Shown here: piece after piece, positions 34,560 to 42,976 of the stretch
Layout: each line of letters starts with the position of its first letter
Numbering within the stretch: the first letter of the stretch is position 1
Origin: Saprospiraceae bacterium
GTDB lineage: Bacteria; Bacteroidota; Bacteroidia; Chitinophagales; Saprospiraceae
Direction of reading: 5' to 3'
DNA: 52,325 bases
Assembly: GCA_029262995.1 (NCBI GenBank)
Contig: JAJCYH010000018.1
Location: forward strand, 1-52,325
Position numbers and translations under genes: made by a program
Notes under the pieces: generated by a model
Database searches by the model: none
Seen by the model: the letters and a program-made list of their open reading frames with translations, nothing else
Told to the model about the DNA's origin: nothing

Positions 34560-35714
34560 ATGCATTCAGAAACTCATATACAAATAAAACTTAATTCGAT
34601 CGAAGAAGCCATCAAAGACATCAAAGATGGAAAAGTCATCATTGTCGTTGATGACGAAGATCGTGAAAATGAAGGAGACTTTATTTGCGCTGCCGAACTC
34701 ATTACGCCCGAGATAATCAATTTTATGGCTACATTTGGTAGAGGACTTATCTGTACACCTATCACCAATGAAAGAGCCAATGAATTAAACTTACAGAAAA
34801 TGGTAAGCAGCAATACAGCTCTCCATGAAACTGCATTTACAGTATCAATAGACCTCATAGGGAAAGGATGCTCAACAGGAATTTCTGCTTATGACAGAGC
34901 AACCGGCATTAAAGCTTTGGTAGAAAAGGAAACTAAAGCATTAGATTTTGCTAGACCTGGTCATATATTTCCGCTGATCGCAGAAGATGGCGGTGTCCTT
35001 AGAAGAACTGGTCACACCGAAGCTGCTGTCGATCTGGCACGAATGGCCGGACTATACCCAGCGGGGACATTGGTAGAAATCCTGAACCCGGATGGAACGA
35101 TGGCTCGCTTGCCTCAACTGCTAAAAATGGCGAAAGCTCATGATCTTAAAATAATCAGTATAAAAGATCTCGTAGCCTTTAGAATGAACAACGAACGTCT
35201 GGTTCATAAAGAATTAGAAGTAGAATTCAATACTGATTTCGGTCCATTTACTGTTATCGCATATAAGGAAAACGGTAGTAATTTGACGCACCTTGTCTTT
35301 AAAAAAGGTGAATGGAATGAAGATGATGCCGTACTAACCCGAGTGCATAGCTCAACCAATACCGGAGATATTCTAGGAGCCCTCCTTTTAGGTTATGGTC
35401 AAGAACTTCACAAAACTCTTAAAATGATTCAGGGAGAAGGAAGGGGTGTGCTGATTTATCTGAGACAATCTGAAGATCATAATACGATACTGGATACCTT
35501 AAAAAACATGAAATCTCAGAAAGAAAATGGTAGAAACATCGACCCGAGACCTGAAATCAGCAAGTCTAATCATCAACGAGATTTAGGCATTGGTGCTCAA
35601 ATTCTCAATGATCTTGGCATCAGACATTTACGCTTGCTAACCAATAGACCGAGAAAAAGAATTGCACTGATGGGTTATGATCTTGAAATCGTAGAAAATG
35701 TACCTATTGTTTAG
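34560..35714 (+). CDS. ribB: RibBA: 3,4-dihydroxy-2-butanone-4-phosphate synthase with degenerate GTP cyclohydrolase II domain
   Basis: Residues 1-205 are a complete DHBP synthase: [11 protein letters not shown] (metal-binding E36/E38), [35 protein letters not shown] and [17 protein letters not shown] (H152). It makes the four-carbon unit of riboflavin from ribulose-5-phosphate. Residues 210-384 have the fold of GTP cyclohydrolase II but have lost its zinc site: where the family has RVHSECLTGD and RCDCG this protein has [10 protein letters not shown] and LLGYG (T266, L277, Y279 in place of three Cys), and the YxRQEGRxIG segment reads [10 protein letters not shown]. So it is very probably DHBP synthase only, and GTP cyclohydrolase II must be encoded elsewhere. 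A TAATTTTG -7-like box lies at 34516-34523. Confidence 0.9.
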   Translation: MHSETHIQIKLNSIEEAIKDIKDGKVIIVVDDEDRENEGDFICAAELITPEIINFMATFGRGLICTPITNERANELNLQKMVSSNTALHETAFTVSIDLIGKGCSTGISAYDRATGIKALVEKETKALDFARPGHIFPLIAEDGGVLRRTGHTEAAVDLARMAGLYPAGTLVEILNPDGTMARLPQLLKMAKAHDLKIISIKDLVAFRMNNERLVHKELEVEFNTDFGPFTVIAYKENGSNLTHLVFKKGEWNEDDAVLTRVHSSTNTGDILGALLLGYGQELHKTLKMIQGEGRGVLIYLRQSEDHNTILDTLKNMKSQKENGRNIDPRPEISKSNHQRDLGIGAQILNDLGIRHLRLLTNRPRKRIALMGYDLEIVENVPIV

Positions 35715-35732
35715 TCATTAATCCTATCATTT

Positions 35733-36140
35733 ATGACACCAGAGGATATAGCTAATAAAATGTATGAGAACGATGATTTCAGCCAATGGCTTGGAATAAG
35801 CATTCTAGAAATCGATACGGGATTCTGTAAAACAAAAATGAAAGTCCGAAAAGAAATGACCAATGGCTTTGAAGTTGCTCATGGTGGCATCACATTTTCA
35901 TTAGCGGATAGTGCCTTTGCATTTGCTTCAAATTCACGTGGTAAGAAATCAGTTTCTATAGAAACTTGTATTTCACACACAAGACCAGTATTTAGTGGAG
36001 ATACCCTTACAGCCACCGCCAAAGAAAAAAACCTATCCAACTCTTTAGCGATCTATGAAGTTTCTGTTGTAAATCAAGACGATAAAATTGTTGCCCTCTT
36101 TAAAGGGACCGTTTTTAGAAAAAATGATGAGTGGGCATAA
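35733..36140 (+). CDS. PaaI-type hotdog-fold thioesterase
   Basis: The 135-residue protein fits the PaaI/hydroxyphenylacetyl-CoA thioesterase family: the helix motif NGFEVAHGGITFSLADSAFAFA with the catalytic Asp, the SIETCISHTRPVFSGDTLTA strand pair and a conserved tail. It hydrolyses an acyl- or aryl-CoA. There is no paa pathway nearby, so its substrate is open. It sits 18 bases after ribBA and 32 bases before ung. Confidence 0.88.
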   Translation: MTPEDIANKMYENDDFSQWLGISILEIDTGFCKTKMKVRKEMTNGFEVAHGGITFSLADSAFAFASNSRGKKSVSIETCISHTRPVFSGDTLTATAKEKNLSNSLAIYEVSVVNQDDKIVALFKGTVFRKNDEWA

Positions 36141-36172
36141 GTTTCCACTGATTATTTTACTATATTATAAAA

Positions 36173-36850
36173 ATGAATTCTTCAGATATTAATATAGAAG
36201 TCAGTTGGAAAGAAGCTCTGTCCCAAGAGTTCAATAAGCCTTATTTTAATCAAATTGTAAGTTTTCTTAAATCCGAAATTGCTAAAGGCAAAACGATCTA
36301 CCCTCCTGGTAGTTTGATTTTTAAAGCTTTCGAGTTGACACCATTCAATGATGTAAAAGTGGTCATCCTAGGGCAAGATCCCTACCACAATCCTAATCAA
36401 GCCATGGGACTTTGCTTTTCCGTTCCTAAAAATTGCAAGACTCCACCTTCCCTAGTCAATATATATAAAGAAATTAAAGCAGACATCGGTTTGGATATTC
36501 CTAATCATGGAGACCTTACTTCCTGGACCAATCAGGGTGTTTTCTTATTGAATGCGATGCTAACTGTTGAACATAACAAAGCGGGTTCTCATCAGAGAAT
36601 TGGATGGCAAGATTTTACTGATTCAGTCATTAAAACCATTTCAGATAAAAAGTCCAATTGTATCTTTTTACTATGGGGTCGTTTTGCGCAAAGCAAGAAA
36701 AAAATTATTGATCAAACCAAGCATTATGTACTTGAAGCTGCCCACCCTTCTCCGCTAGCAAGAAATGCATTTTCTGGCTGTAAGCATTTTTCAAAGACAA
36801 ATGAAATACTTATCAAAAACGGTCAAAATCCAATTGACTGGAAACCTTAA
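36173..36850 (+). CDS. ung: uracil-DNA glycosylase, family 1
   Basis: The 225-residue protein has all family-1 motifs: GQDPYH with catalytic D69 and H72, LLNAMLTVE with the uracil-binding N127, FLLWGRFAQSK, and HPSPLA with H191. It removes uracil from DNA in base-excision repair. Length and motif order are standard; nothing unusual. Confidence 0.98.
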   Translation: MNSSDINIEVSWKEALSQEFNKPYFNQIVSFLKSEIAKGKTIYPPGSLIFKAFELTPFNDVKVVILGQDPYHNPNQAMGLCFSVPKNCKTPPSLVNIYKEIKADIGLDIPNHGDLTSWTNQGVFLLNAMLTVEHNKAGSHQRIGWQDFTDSVIKTISDKKSNCIFLLWGRFAQSKKKIIDQTKHYVLEAAHPSPLARNAFSGCKHFSKTNEILIKNGQNPIDWKP

Positions 36851-36898
36851 ATAACCATTTGAAAAGACTATTTTTATAGTATAAAAGCATTGTTTATT

Positions 36899-37303
36899 AT
36901 GCAACAAAAATTCAAAACGCTTATCCTCATTGTTTCTGTTCTTGGTATTCTAGCTGTAGGAATGGGAGCATTTGGCAGTCATTATCTAAGAGATAAATTA
37001 AACCCTGCTGAAGTCAATGCATTTAAAACTGCAGTAAATTATCATTTCGTACATACACTTGCGATTATGGGTGTAGCTTTTCTCTATCGCATATACAGAA
37101 TCAGGGGACTCTATTTTATTGGCTTATTTTTTCTAGGTGGCATCTGTCTGTTTTCTGGAAGTCTATATATGTTGTCCATCAAACATCTATTGGGCATTCA
37201 ATCTTTTGAGATTATCGGAATGCTAACGCCAATAGGAGGATTAGCACTTATGGGATCTTGGGCAGCCGTTTTCTTCACCATTGTTAGAATAAAAACTGTC
37301 TGA
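36899..37303 (+). CDS. DUF423 membrane protein
   Basis: ATG 36899 (MQQKFKTLIL) is chosen over an upstream TTG. The 134-residue protein has four membrane segments and DUF423 motifs: MGAFGSHYLRDKL, the YHFVHTLAI segment and the late MLTPIGGLALMGSW. DUF423 (YgdD-like) proteins are inner-membrane proteins with no established function. Confidence 0.9.
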   Translation: MQQKFKTLILIVSVLGILAVGMGAFGSHYLRDKLNPAEVNAFKTAVNYHFVHTLAIMGVAFLYRIYRIRGLYFIGLFFLGGICLFSGSLYMLSIKHLLGIQSFEIIGMLTPIGGLALMGSWAAVFFTIVRIKTV

Positions 37304-37360
37304 TTATATTACATTGTTAAATAACATATTTATATTAGCAATAACAAAAAAAGTTTAAGA

Positions 37361-37807
37361 ATGAGAAAATTATTAATCACACTTTGCCTTCTTATTTCGT
37401 TTACAATTAGTGGATGGAGTCAGTTTCATTTTGGTGCTGGTGCTCAACTTATACTTGATGGTGGTGTTTTCGGAATTCAAGGGAAAGCCCTTTATGATGT
37501 TGACGAAACCTGGAGAGGTGCTGGAACTTTTACACTCCATTTAGACTCAGGACCTGATTGGACCATTGATCTTGATGCACAATACAAGCTATTGCAAATC
37601 AGTGATAATTTCGATCTTGCACCAGTTGCTGGATTAGGAATCACAAGATTTGGTGTTGCTGGTTTTGGATCCACTACCGAAATTGGAATTAATTTAGGTG
37701 CATTTATTGATTTTGTACCTAGCGATTCATATCATATATATGTTGAACCAAAGCTGAATATCGGAGGCTACGAATCTTTTTCTATTGCCGGCGGTGTTTT
37801 GTTTTAA
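37361..37807 (+). CDS. small outer-membrane beta-barrel-like protein
   Basis: The 148-residue protein has a signal peptide ending SGWSQ and a mature part of eight or so amphipathic beta-strands with Gly turns, ending in the aromatic GGVLF expected for barrel insertion. It resembles small OmpA/OmpW-like barrels in shape only. It is followed by a strong terminator. Function unknown. Confidence 0.75.
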   Translation: MRKLLITLCLLISFTISGWSQFHFGAGAQLILDGGVFGIQGKALYDVDETWRGAGTFTLHLDSGPDWTIDLDAQYKLLQISDNFDLAPVAGLGITRFGVAGFGSTTEIGINLGAFIDFVPSDSYHIYVEPKLNIGGYESFSIAGGVLF

Positions 37808-37891
37808 GTTTGACGATAAACCAAAATGATTATCCAAATACTGTTTGAGAATTATTTTTTCTAGTGCTATTCGAATTCTAAAAACGGTAGA

Positions 37892-37917
37892 AACCTCGAC
37901 ATTGTCGGGGTTTTTTT
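37892..37917 (+). terminator. factor-independent terminator
   Basis: AACCTCGAC-ATT-GTCGGGGTT (9-bp stem with one wobble pair) is followed by TTTTT, 85 bases after the stop of the small barrel gene. A clear terminator. Confidence 0.85.
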
Positions 37918-37998
37918 AATTTAACTTTCCGCTAACTTCCATTAACATTTTTATTCCCGTCTTGCTTTTAATTAATTATATAACCTAAAGCAAGGATC

Positions 37999-38691
37999 AT
38001 GAAAAAGTTATTAACACTCAACCAAATCATTGGATTGCTTTTTATATTTTCTAGCGCTTTCGCGCAAAATAGCATTACAGCAATTGGAGGATTTACTCAA
38101 TCCAACATCACAACTCAAGGCATCAATCAATCATTTATTGATTTCAAACCATTAATCAATTTTCATACAGGACTTTACTACGAAAGAGAGTTGACACAAA
38201 AATTATCTGCAAGATCTGGCGCAGTATTCACGAAAAGAGGATTTAGAATTAGTGAATCTTTTAGTCTTGATATTGGTGGAATAAATATTCCAGTAGGTGT
38301 AAGTGTCAATACAGAAATTAAAGGCTTCACTATTCCAATAGCATTGAAATACGATTTTATGGATGACTCAAATATGAAAATCTATGGAATCGGTGGAATT
38401 AATATCGCTCGTGCTCAATCCGCTCAAATACAGACAACAGCCAACGCATTGTTTGACTTTAATCTAAGTACAATAGATATAGACCTAAGTGGATCAGCAT
38501 TCAATAGATGGGGTACGGAAGCACTAATAGGAGCAGGAGTAGAATTAAATCGAGGCAATGGCTTCTATATGGCAGAATTAAACTATAACCATTCCTTGAA
38601 TGATTTTACCAATGATCAAACAACAATCATCGATGTAGGTGTTAGAAATAAATCGTGGTCTTTGAGTATAGGTTACGGAATTAGGTTTTAA
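37999..38691 (+). CDS. PorT-family-like outer-membrane beta-barrel protein
   Basis: The 230-residue protein has a signal peptide ending SSAFAQ and a barrel-type mature part with the outer-membrane-protein-beta-barrel family features: GGFTQSN near the start, FHTGLYYERELTQKLSARSG, the FTIPIALKYDF strand pair, and a terminal WSLSIGYGIRF strand. Such proteins are common in Bacteroidota and mostly uncharacterised. It starts 82 bases after the terminator and stands alone. Confidence 0.8.
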   Translation: MKKLLTLNQIIGLLFIFSSAFAQNSITAIGGFTQSNITTQGINQSFIDFKPLINFHTGLYYERELTQKLSARSGAVFTKRGFRISESFSLDIGGINIPVGVSVNTEIKGFTIPIALKYDFMDDSNMKIYGIGGINIARAQSAQIQTTANALFDFNLSTIDIDLSGSAFNRWGTEALIGAGVELNRGNGFYMAELNYNHSLNDFTNDQTTIIDVGVRNKSWSLSIGYGIRF

Positions 38692-38715
38692 TCCGTAAGT
38701 GCTTATAGATGAAGG

Positions 38716-38739
38716 CCCTTTTCAGTTATCTGAGAAGGG
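38716..38739. terminator. bidirectional terminator at the end of the respiratory operon
   Basis: CCCTTTTCAG (38716-38725) and CTGAGAAGGG (38730-38739) pair (one wobble) around a 4-base loop, between the convergent barrel gene and the last gene of the respiratory operon, whose 3' end it overlaps. Confidence 0.65.
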
Positions 38740-38997
38740 TTCTTCTATGATATGATCAGAGAATTTGTTTCTGTTTTTCCACCAAATAAATCCCAAACTT
38801 GCCACCAATAAGTAAGGTAAAGAAAGCATATAAAGTATTCCTTTATTCAAACCAAGACCTTCTGTTCCTCCATTTTTCAAATTCGTTTCAGCCGATAATC
38901 TACACATAGGACATTGAGCAAGAAGTTCAGAATCTAGGCAAACTGAAATCATGAATATAACAGTAACAAGAATAAATATTTTAAAAACTGAATTCAT
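38722..38997 (-). CDS. small membrane protein with CPMC motif
   Basis: The 91-residue protein has an N-terminal membrane/signal segment (VFKIFILVTVIFMISVC), then a short exported stretch with AQCPMCRLSAETN (Cys29, Cys32), a Gly-rich linker, and a second membrane helix (ILYMLSLPYLLVASLGFIWW). Similar small proteins sit near cytochrome oxidase clusters in Bacteroidota. A CxxC facing the periplasm beside two membrane helices would suit metal or thiol handling during oxidase assembly, but no function is proven. Last gene of the operon. Confidence 0.65.
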   Translation of the reverse strand: MNSVFKIFILVTVIFMISVCLDSELLAQCPMCRLSAETNLKNGGTEGLGLNKGILYMLSLPYLLVASLGFIWWKNRNKFSDHIIEEPFSDN

Positions 38998-39019
38998 AGA
39001 ACAAATTTAACCCTAATCA

Positions 39020-39562
39020 TTAAATTCCATAGCAAGGTCGAAGCATTAAATATACAATCGGCCCTGTAAACACAACATATAACCATAATGGGAATACCCA
39101 TTTAGCCATCTTTTTATGTTTTATAATTGAAAAACTAAAACCTCTGTTAAAAGTCAATAAAATAAATGGCAATGATATTCCTGCCAATATGATATGCGTG
39201 ATTAAAATAAAATAGTAAACATACCTGATGGCTCCTTCTTTGCAATAGCTTGTTTCTGCCGTTGTAAAATGATACGTCACATAAACAAGAAGGAAGATTG
39301 CTGAAAATCCCATTGCAGCAAATATCATATTTCTGTGCGCTGTAACATTTCCTTTTTTAATGAAGTAAAATGATATAATCAAACATATTCCAGCAAGCGT
39401 GTTAACAGCTGCATTAAATCCGGGCATCCACATTGTTTCGAACTCTACGTTAAATCTCTCTGCAGGCCTCATTACAATTACAATTGCAATTACAATTACA
39501 GATAAGATGTAAGCAACAATATCTAGCTTTTTTCTTAGGTCGCTATTTTCCTTATAATCCAT
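39020..39562 (-). CDS. DUF420 membrane protein, CtaM-like oxidase assembly factor
   Basis: The 180-residue protein has five or so membrane segments and DUF420 features: TAHRNMIFAAM, VYVTYHFT, YVYYFILITHIILA and WVFPLWLYVVFTGPIVYLML. DUF420 includes CtaM, which is needed for active haem-copper oxidases in Firmicutes. Its place at the end of the oxidase operon, one base from the SCO-like gene, fits an assembly role. Confidence 0.82.
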   Translation of the reverse strand: MDYKENSDLRKKLDIVAYILSVIVIAIVIVMRPAERFNVEFETMWMPGFNAAVNTLAGICLIISFYFIKKGNVTAHRNMIFAAMGFSAIFLLVYVTYHFTTAETSYCKEGAIRYVYYFILITHIILAGISLPFILLTFNRGFSFSIIKHKKMAKWVFPLWLYVVFTGPIVYLMLRPCYGI

Positions 39563-40113
39563 TATTCCTTATCAGCGTTTGACTTTTTAATACCTATATC
39601 TTTTGGCTTTTTTCGTGGCAACACAACGGCCGTATCTTCAACCAATAATCCTAACATTTGTTCAGAATCACCCTCATAACATTGCCGTATAAATCCTGCT
39701 GTATCTACAATCACATAGTTACAATCTTTTAAAGTAGCTGGGATAGCATTTTGTGAACTTGGTTTATAAAACCTTGCTGCGGACTTAGAGGACCATGTCT
39801 TAGAGTTGCCATCCGTTTTTTCAAATGAAAGGAACTGGAAGGTGTAGGCATTTTCAAACTGATTAATAATGGCTATATCATTATCATTAATTGCACCATG
39901 CAATTTTACAATAGTCGTTCTATGAGCCATCAACTCATAAAGTCTGTTTTTGTCTTCATCACTGAAATCATACGCTTTAAGAAAAAGTTCCTTGGCTTTA
40001 AGATCGGAAACTTTAGACTTACGCCATTCCAATCCTCTACTCAAAAAATACCAAGACCCCAATGGTAGACCTACTAAGATAAGTAGTATCAATATAGATT
40101 TAATATGCTTCAT
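39562..40113 (-). CDS. SCO-like thioredoxin-fold protein lacking the CxxxC copper site
   Basis: The 183-residue protein has an N-terminal membrane anchor (SILILLILVGLPLGSWYFL) and a thioredoxin-like domain. The late segment NYVIVDTAGFIRQCYEGDSE followed by LLVEDTAVVL lines up with the end of SCO1/SenC proteins (xDxxGxIRGxYdG). Where SCO has FFTxCPxxC after the first strand this protein has TTIVKLHGAIN and no Cys; its only Cys are 131 and 145. It occupies the operon position of SCO between oxidase subunit IV and DUF420. I infer a diverged SCO homologue unable to bind copper by the usual site. It could instead be an unrelated thioredoxin-fold protein. Confidence 0.6.
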   Translation of the reverse strand: MKHIKSILILLILVGLPLGSWYFLSRGLEWRKSKVSDLKAKELFLKAYDFSDEDKNRLYELMAHRTTIVKLHGAINDNDIAIINQFENAYTFQFLSFEKTDGNSKTWSSKSAARFYKPSSQNAIPATLKDCNYVIVDTAGFIRQCYEGDSEQMLGLLVEDTAVVLPRKKPKDIGIKKSNADKE

Positions 40114-40164
40114 GACTTATAACTTGTTATGGACAAAAAAAAGCCACCTCTTGGTGGCTTCAGT

Positions 40165-40599
40165 TTATCCTTGAATTAAATCTTCATTTTTGATTTCCTT
40201 TACCATCCCACTTTGATCAGAGTTTTGGTCCAGGTCTCTTTTTTGCACTTGCTCCTTGTTTTTCTGTATGATCAAGTCACGTCTTTTTTGCCAGTCATTG
40301 CCTTCATAAAAGAATGCAATTACAGCCCATACCAATAGTATGGTTGGCAACAACACTGTCCTTACAAGCGCAGGCACTTCGTATTTCATGTGCATGAATT
40401 CATAAATGATCAAATAGGCTTTGGTAGCACTAAGTACAATCATCATCAAGGCTATCGCAATCCCAGGCATCATTAATTTGCCACCAAATAAATGACCTTT
40501 ACCAGTAAGAGCAAATAATACCTCAAATATTGTTATAGCACCTAGAATAAGAATGGTTTTAAGTGCAATTTTTTTTGATTTATCGTAAGAATGACCCAT
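40165..40599 (-). CDS. cytochrome c oxidase subunit IV
   Basis: The 144-residue protein has three membrane helices (ILGAITIFEVLFALTGKG, IAIALMMIVLSATKAYLIIY, VRTVLLPTILLVWAVIAFF) in the layout of prokaryotic oxidase subunit IV, with the ATKAYLIIYEFMHMKYE loop typical of the Bacteroidota family, and a charged tail. It is a structural subunit of the oxidase, between subunit III and the SCO-like gene. Confidence 0.88.
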   Translation of the reverse strand: MGHSYDKSKKIALKTILILGAITIFEVLFALTGKGHLFGGKLMMPGIAIALMMIVLSATKAYLIIYEFMHMKYEVPALVRTVLLPTILLVWAVIAFFYEGNDWQKRRDLIIQKNKEQVQKRDLDQNSDQSGMVKEIKNEDLIQG

Positions 40600-40612
40600 A
40601 GTGTCTTAATTT

Positions 40613-41461
40613 TTAAATTAGATAGAATACCAAGAATACGAATACCCAAACCAAATCGACAAAGTGCCAATAAAGTCCAATTTTTTCAACCATCTCGTAA
40701 CCATTTTTTCTTTCCACATATAAACCTGTAGCCACATTTACACATATGATTAAAAGAAAGATTACACCTGAAAGAACGTGGAATCCGTGAAATCCTGTAA
40801 TAAAAAAAAATAATGCACCAAAGGCTCTTGGTCCAAAGTTTTGTTGCTTTACAAGACCAGCATCGTCACCTTCAGTAACTTTATAAGATAATTGATGCCA
40901 TTCCCCATGATGTTTATGGATCAAATATGGATCGCCAGCAATGAATGTATCACCTTCATTAATTGTATGACCGTCACCTTCAAGATAAACGCCTGATTCT
41001 GTATGAGCACTAAAAGGATTAGTAGTAACTGTTACATGCTCCTCTCCAATCAAAGTCGTCCACTCCCAAGCTTGAGAACCAAGGAATCCCAATCCACCAA
41101 TTATGGTTAAGATCATCCAAAAGATAACACCTTTCTTGTTTTCTCTATGACCTTCCTGAACTGCGCGAACCATCGTATAGGAACTCGCTAGAAGTATAAA
41201 AGTCATAACGGTAACAAACAGAAGCGGTTTGTCATGTAGCCCACCCGGAAATGTACTGAATACAAAATCAGGAACTGGCCATGTAGGCATACTGGCTCGT
41301 AAAGAACCATAAGCGATTAAAAATCCAGCAAAAGTGAAAGCATCTGATAATAAGAAGTACCACATCATCAGCTTACCATAACTAATCTTAAAAGGTGACT
41401 TACCACCTTTCCATAATTTTTCATCTACTTCTTGTGCCGGATGCGTAATTGTATCTGCCAT
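40613..41461 (-). CDS. coxC: cytochrome c oxidase subunit III (long paralogue)
   Basis: The 282-residue subunit III has the family segments KLMMWYFLLSDAFTFAGFL, LGSQAWEWTTL, ITGFHGFHVLSG and LYWHFVDLVWVFVFLVFYLI at the end. Between the third and fourth shared segments it carries an extra hydrophilic stretch of about 65 residues (about 145-205) with several His. Subunit III helps hold subunit I and proton uptake stable. It follows the shorter subunit III gene by six bases, so two paralogues occur in tandem, a common arrangement in this phylum. Confidence 0.93.
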   Translation of the reverse strand: MADTITHPAQEVDEKLWKGGKSPFKISYGKLMMWYFLLSDAFTFAGFLIAYGSLRASMPTWPVPDFVFSTFPGGLHDKPLLFVTVMTFILLASSYTMVRAVQEGHRENKKGVIFWMILTIIGGLGFLGSQAWEWTTLIGEEHVTVTTNPFSAHTESGVYLEGDGHTINEGDTFIAGDPYLIHKHHGEWHQLSYKVTEGDDAGLVKQQNFGPRAFGALFFFITGFHGFHVLSGVIFLLIICVNVATGLYVERKNGYEMVEKIGLYWHFVDLVWVFVFLVFYLI

Positions 41462-41467
41462 TTGAAA

Positions 41468-42049
41468 TTATTTACAAACCAATAAGAATATTAACAAATA
41501 AATCCAGAGAATATCAACAAAATGCCAATAATGTAAAACCAATTGAAATCTTACTTTACGTTTCTCTGTAACCACAAAGGGTAAGGTAAATGCATGTACA
41601 ATCGCAACTAAAATAGCGGCAATTCCACCCAATATATGAGCGGCATGCAAACCCGTTATTAAATATAAAAATGAACCACTAACACTTGCTTTTAAATCAA
41701 CACCGACATTAAACAAGGCATTCCAACCATAATATTGAAGTGTTACAAATGTTATTCCAAGTGCAAAAGTACAAAGCAACAGAATTTTGTATGCTGCTTC
41801 CTTGTTACTCTTAAAACTATTAAATGATATATGCAGACAGACGCTGCTTAAAATTAAAACCGCTGTAGAAGCATAAAAATAATTAGGCAAGGTATATTCC
41901 AACCAATTGCCAGCAGCATTCTTTACGATATAGGCACTTGTCAATGAACCAAACATCATAATGATCGAGGCAAAAGCCACATATAATGCAAATTTATGCG
42001 GATGTATTCTGTTTCTAAAAGATTTTTGTTCTATGGCTGCCACTTTCAT
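41468..42049 (-). CDS. cytochrome c oxidase subunit III (short paralogue)
   Basis: The 193-residue protein has five membrane segments with the subunit III pattern: HKFALYVAFASIIMMFGSLT, FVTLQYYGW, FLYLITGLHAAHILGG and the final LVLHYWHFVDILWIYLL. It is shorter than the next gene's product and lacks its hydrophilic insertion. It starts one base after the haem O synthase stop. Confidence 0.92.
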   Translation of the reverse strand: MKVAAIEQKSFRNRIHPHKFALYVAFASIIMMFGSLTSAYIVKNAAGNWLEYTLPNYFYASTAVLILSSVCLHISFNSFKSNKEAAYKILLLCTFALGITFVTLQYYGWNALFNVGVDLKASVSGSFLYLITGLHAAHILGGIAAILVAIVHAFTLPFVVTEKRKVRFQLVLHYWHFVDILWIYLLIFLLVCK

Positions 42050-42050
42050 T

Positions 42051-42950
42051 TTATCCTATTAGGTAAAAAATTAATACTACTGGTAAATAAAAGAAGGAAC
42101 AAAACATCAAGCCTCTAGCTGTCGCTCTTGAAGGGTTCCATTGCAGCTGAAGGCTTTTGAACGTATAATAGAGCGTCATCAATAATATAGCTGCTAGACT
42201 AATTATACTCATTTGTGCACCTTCAAAATAATAACTAAGTATTACTACAGGAACTATCATAACAGCATACAAAGCAGAATATGCACCTAGATTTTTATCT
42301 ATATTACCATCCTTACCCTTTGGTAATAGTTTATAGTTTGCTTTATTATAATCTTCAAACGATAAATAGGAAATTGCCCAAAAATGTGGGAATTGCCATA
42401 AAAATTGTATAAAAAATAATACGAGACCTAGCATAGTAATACTACCGTCATGTACTACCGTTCCAATCAAAACTGGTAATGCCCCCGGAATTGCTCCTAT
42501 AGCTACTGAAAGGGTTGAATATCTTTTTAGAGGCGTATAAACAAATGCATACAAGATAAAAGAAGCCATTCCTAGGAATGCTGCCAATGGATGAAGAAGA
42601 CCAAGACAGAGGGTTCCAAAAACCAATAACAAACCACTAATCAATACAGCCTCGGAACTTTTCATTCTATCATCTGCAAGCGGTCTTAGTTTAGTTCTTT
42701 CCATCATGGAATCAAACTCTTTTTCAAGAACTTGATTTACAGCGTTAGCTGCACCGGTAACTGCCATTCCTCCTAAAAAGAGTAAGCTCAATGTTAAAAA
42801 GGAAAATGAAGAACCTGCGATAACCAAATAAGCAAGGCATGATGAAATAACTACCATTAGCGATAGTTTGAATTTCACCAATATATAGACATCATCAAGT
42901 TTGCTCAACTTAAGTCCTGAATCCATTTTTTTTGCTATTGCTTTACTCAC
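42051..42950 (-). CDS. ctaB: protoheme IX farnesyltransferase (haem O synthase)
   Basis: The 299-residue UbiA-superfamily protein has about nine membrane helices and the prenyl-diphosphate motif NQVLEKEFDSMMERTKLRPL (85-110), with the second conserved loop YTPLKRYSTLS and the FLWQFPHFWAISY segment. It adds a farnesyl group to haem B to make haem O, the precursor of haem A used by the oxidase. Co-location with subunits I-IV fits. Confidence 0.96.
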   Translation of the reverse strand: MSKAIAKKMDSGLKLSKLDDVYILVKFKLSLMVVISSCLAYLVIAGSSFSFLTLSLLFLGGMAVTGAANAVNQVLEKEFDSMMERTKLRPLADDRMKSSEAVLISGLLLVFGTLCLGLLHPLAAFLGMASFILYAFVYTPLKRYSTLSVAIGAIPGALPVLIGTVVHDGSITMLGLVLFFIQFLWQFPHFWAISYLSFEDYNKANYKLLPKGKDGNIDKNLGAYSALYAVMIVPVVILSYYFEGAQMSIISLAAILLMTLYYTFKSLQLQWNPSRATARGLMFCSFFYLPVVLIFYLIG

Positions 42951-42976
42951 GCTTAGTTTATTATTTCATCAATATA

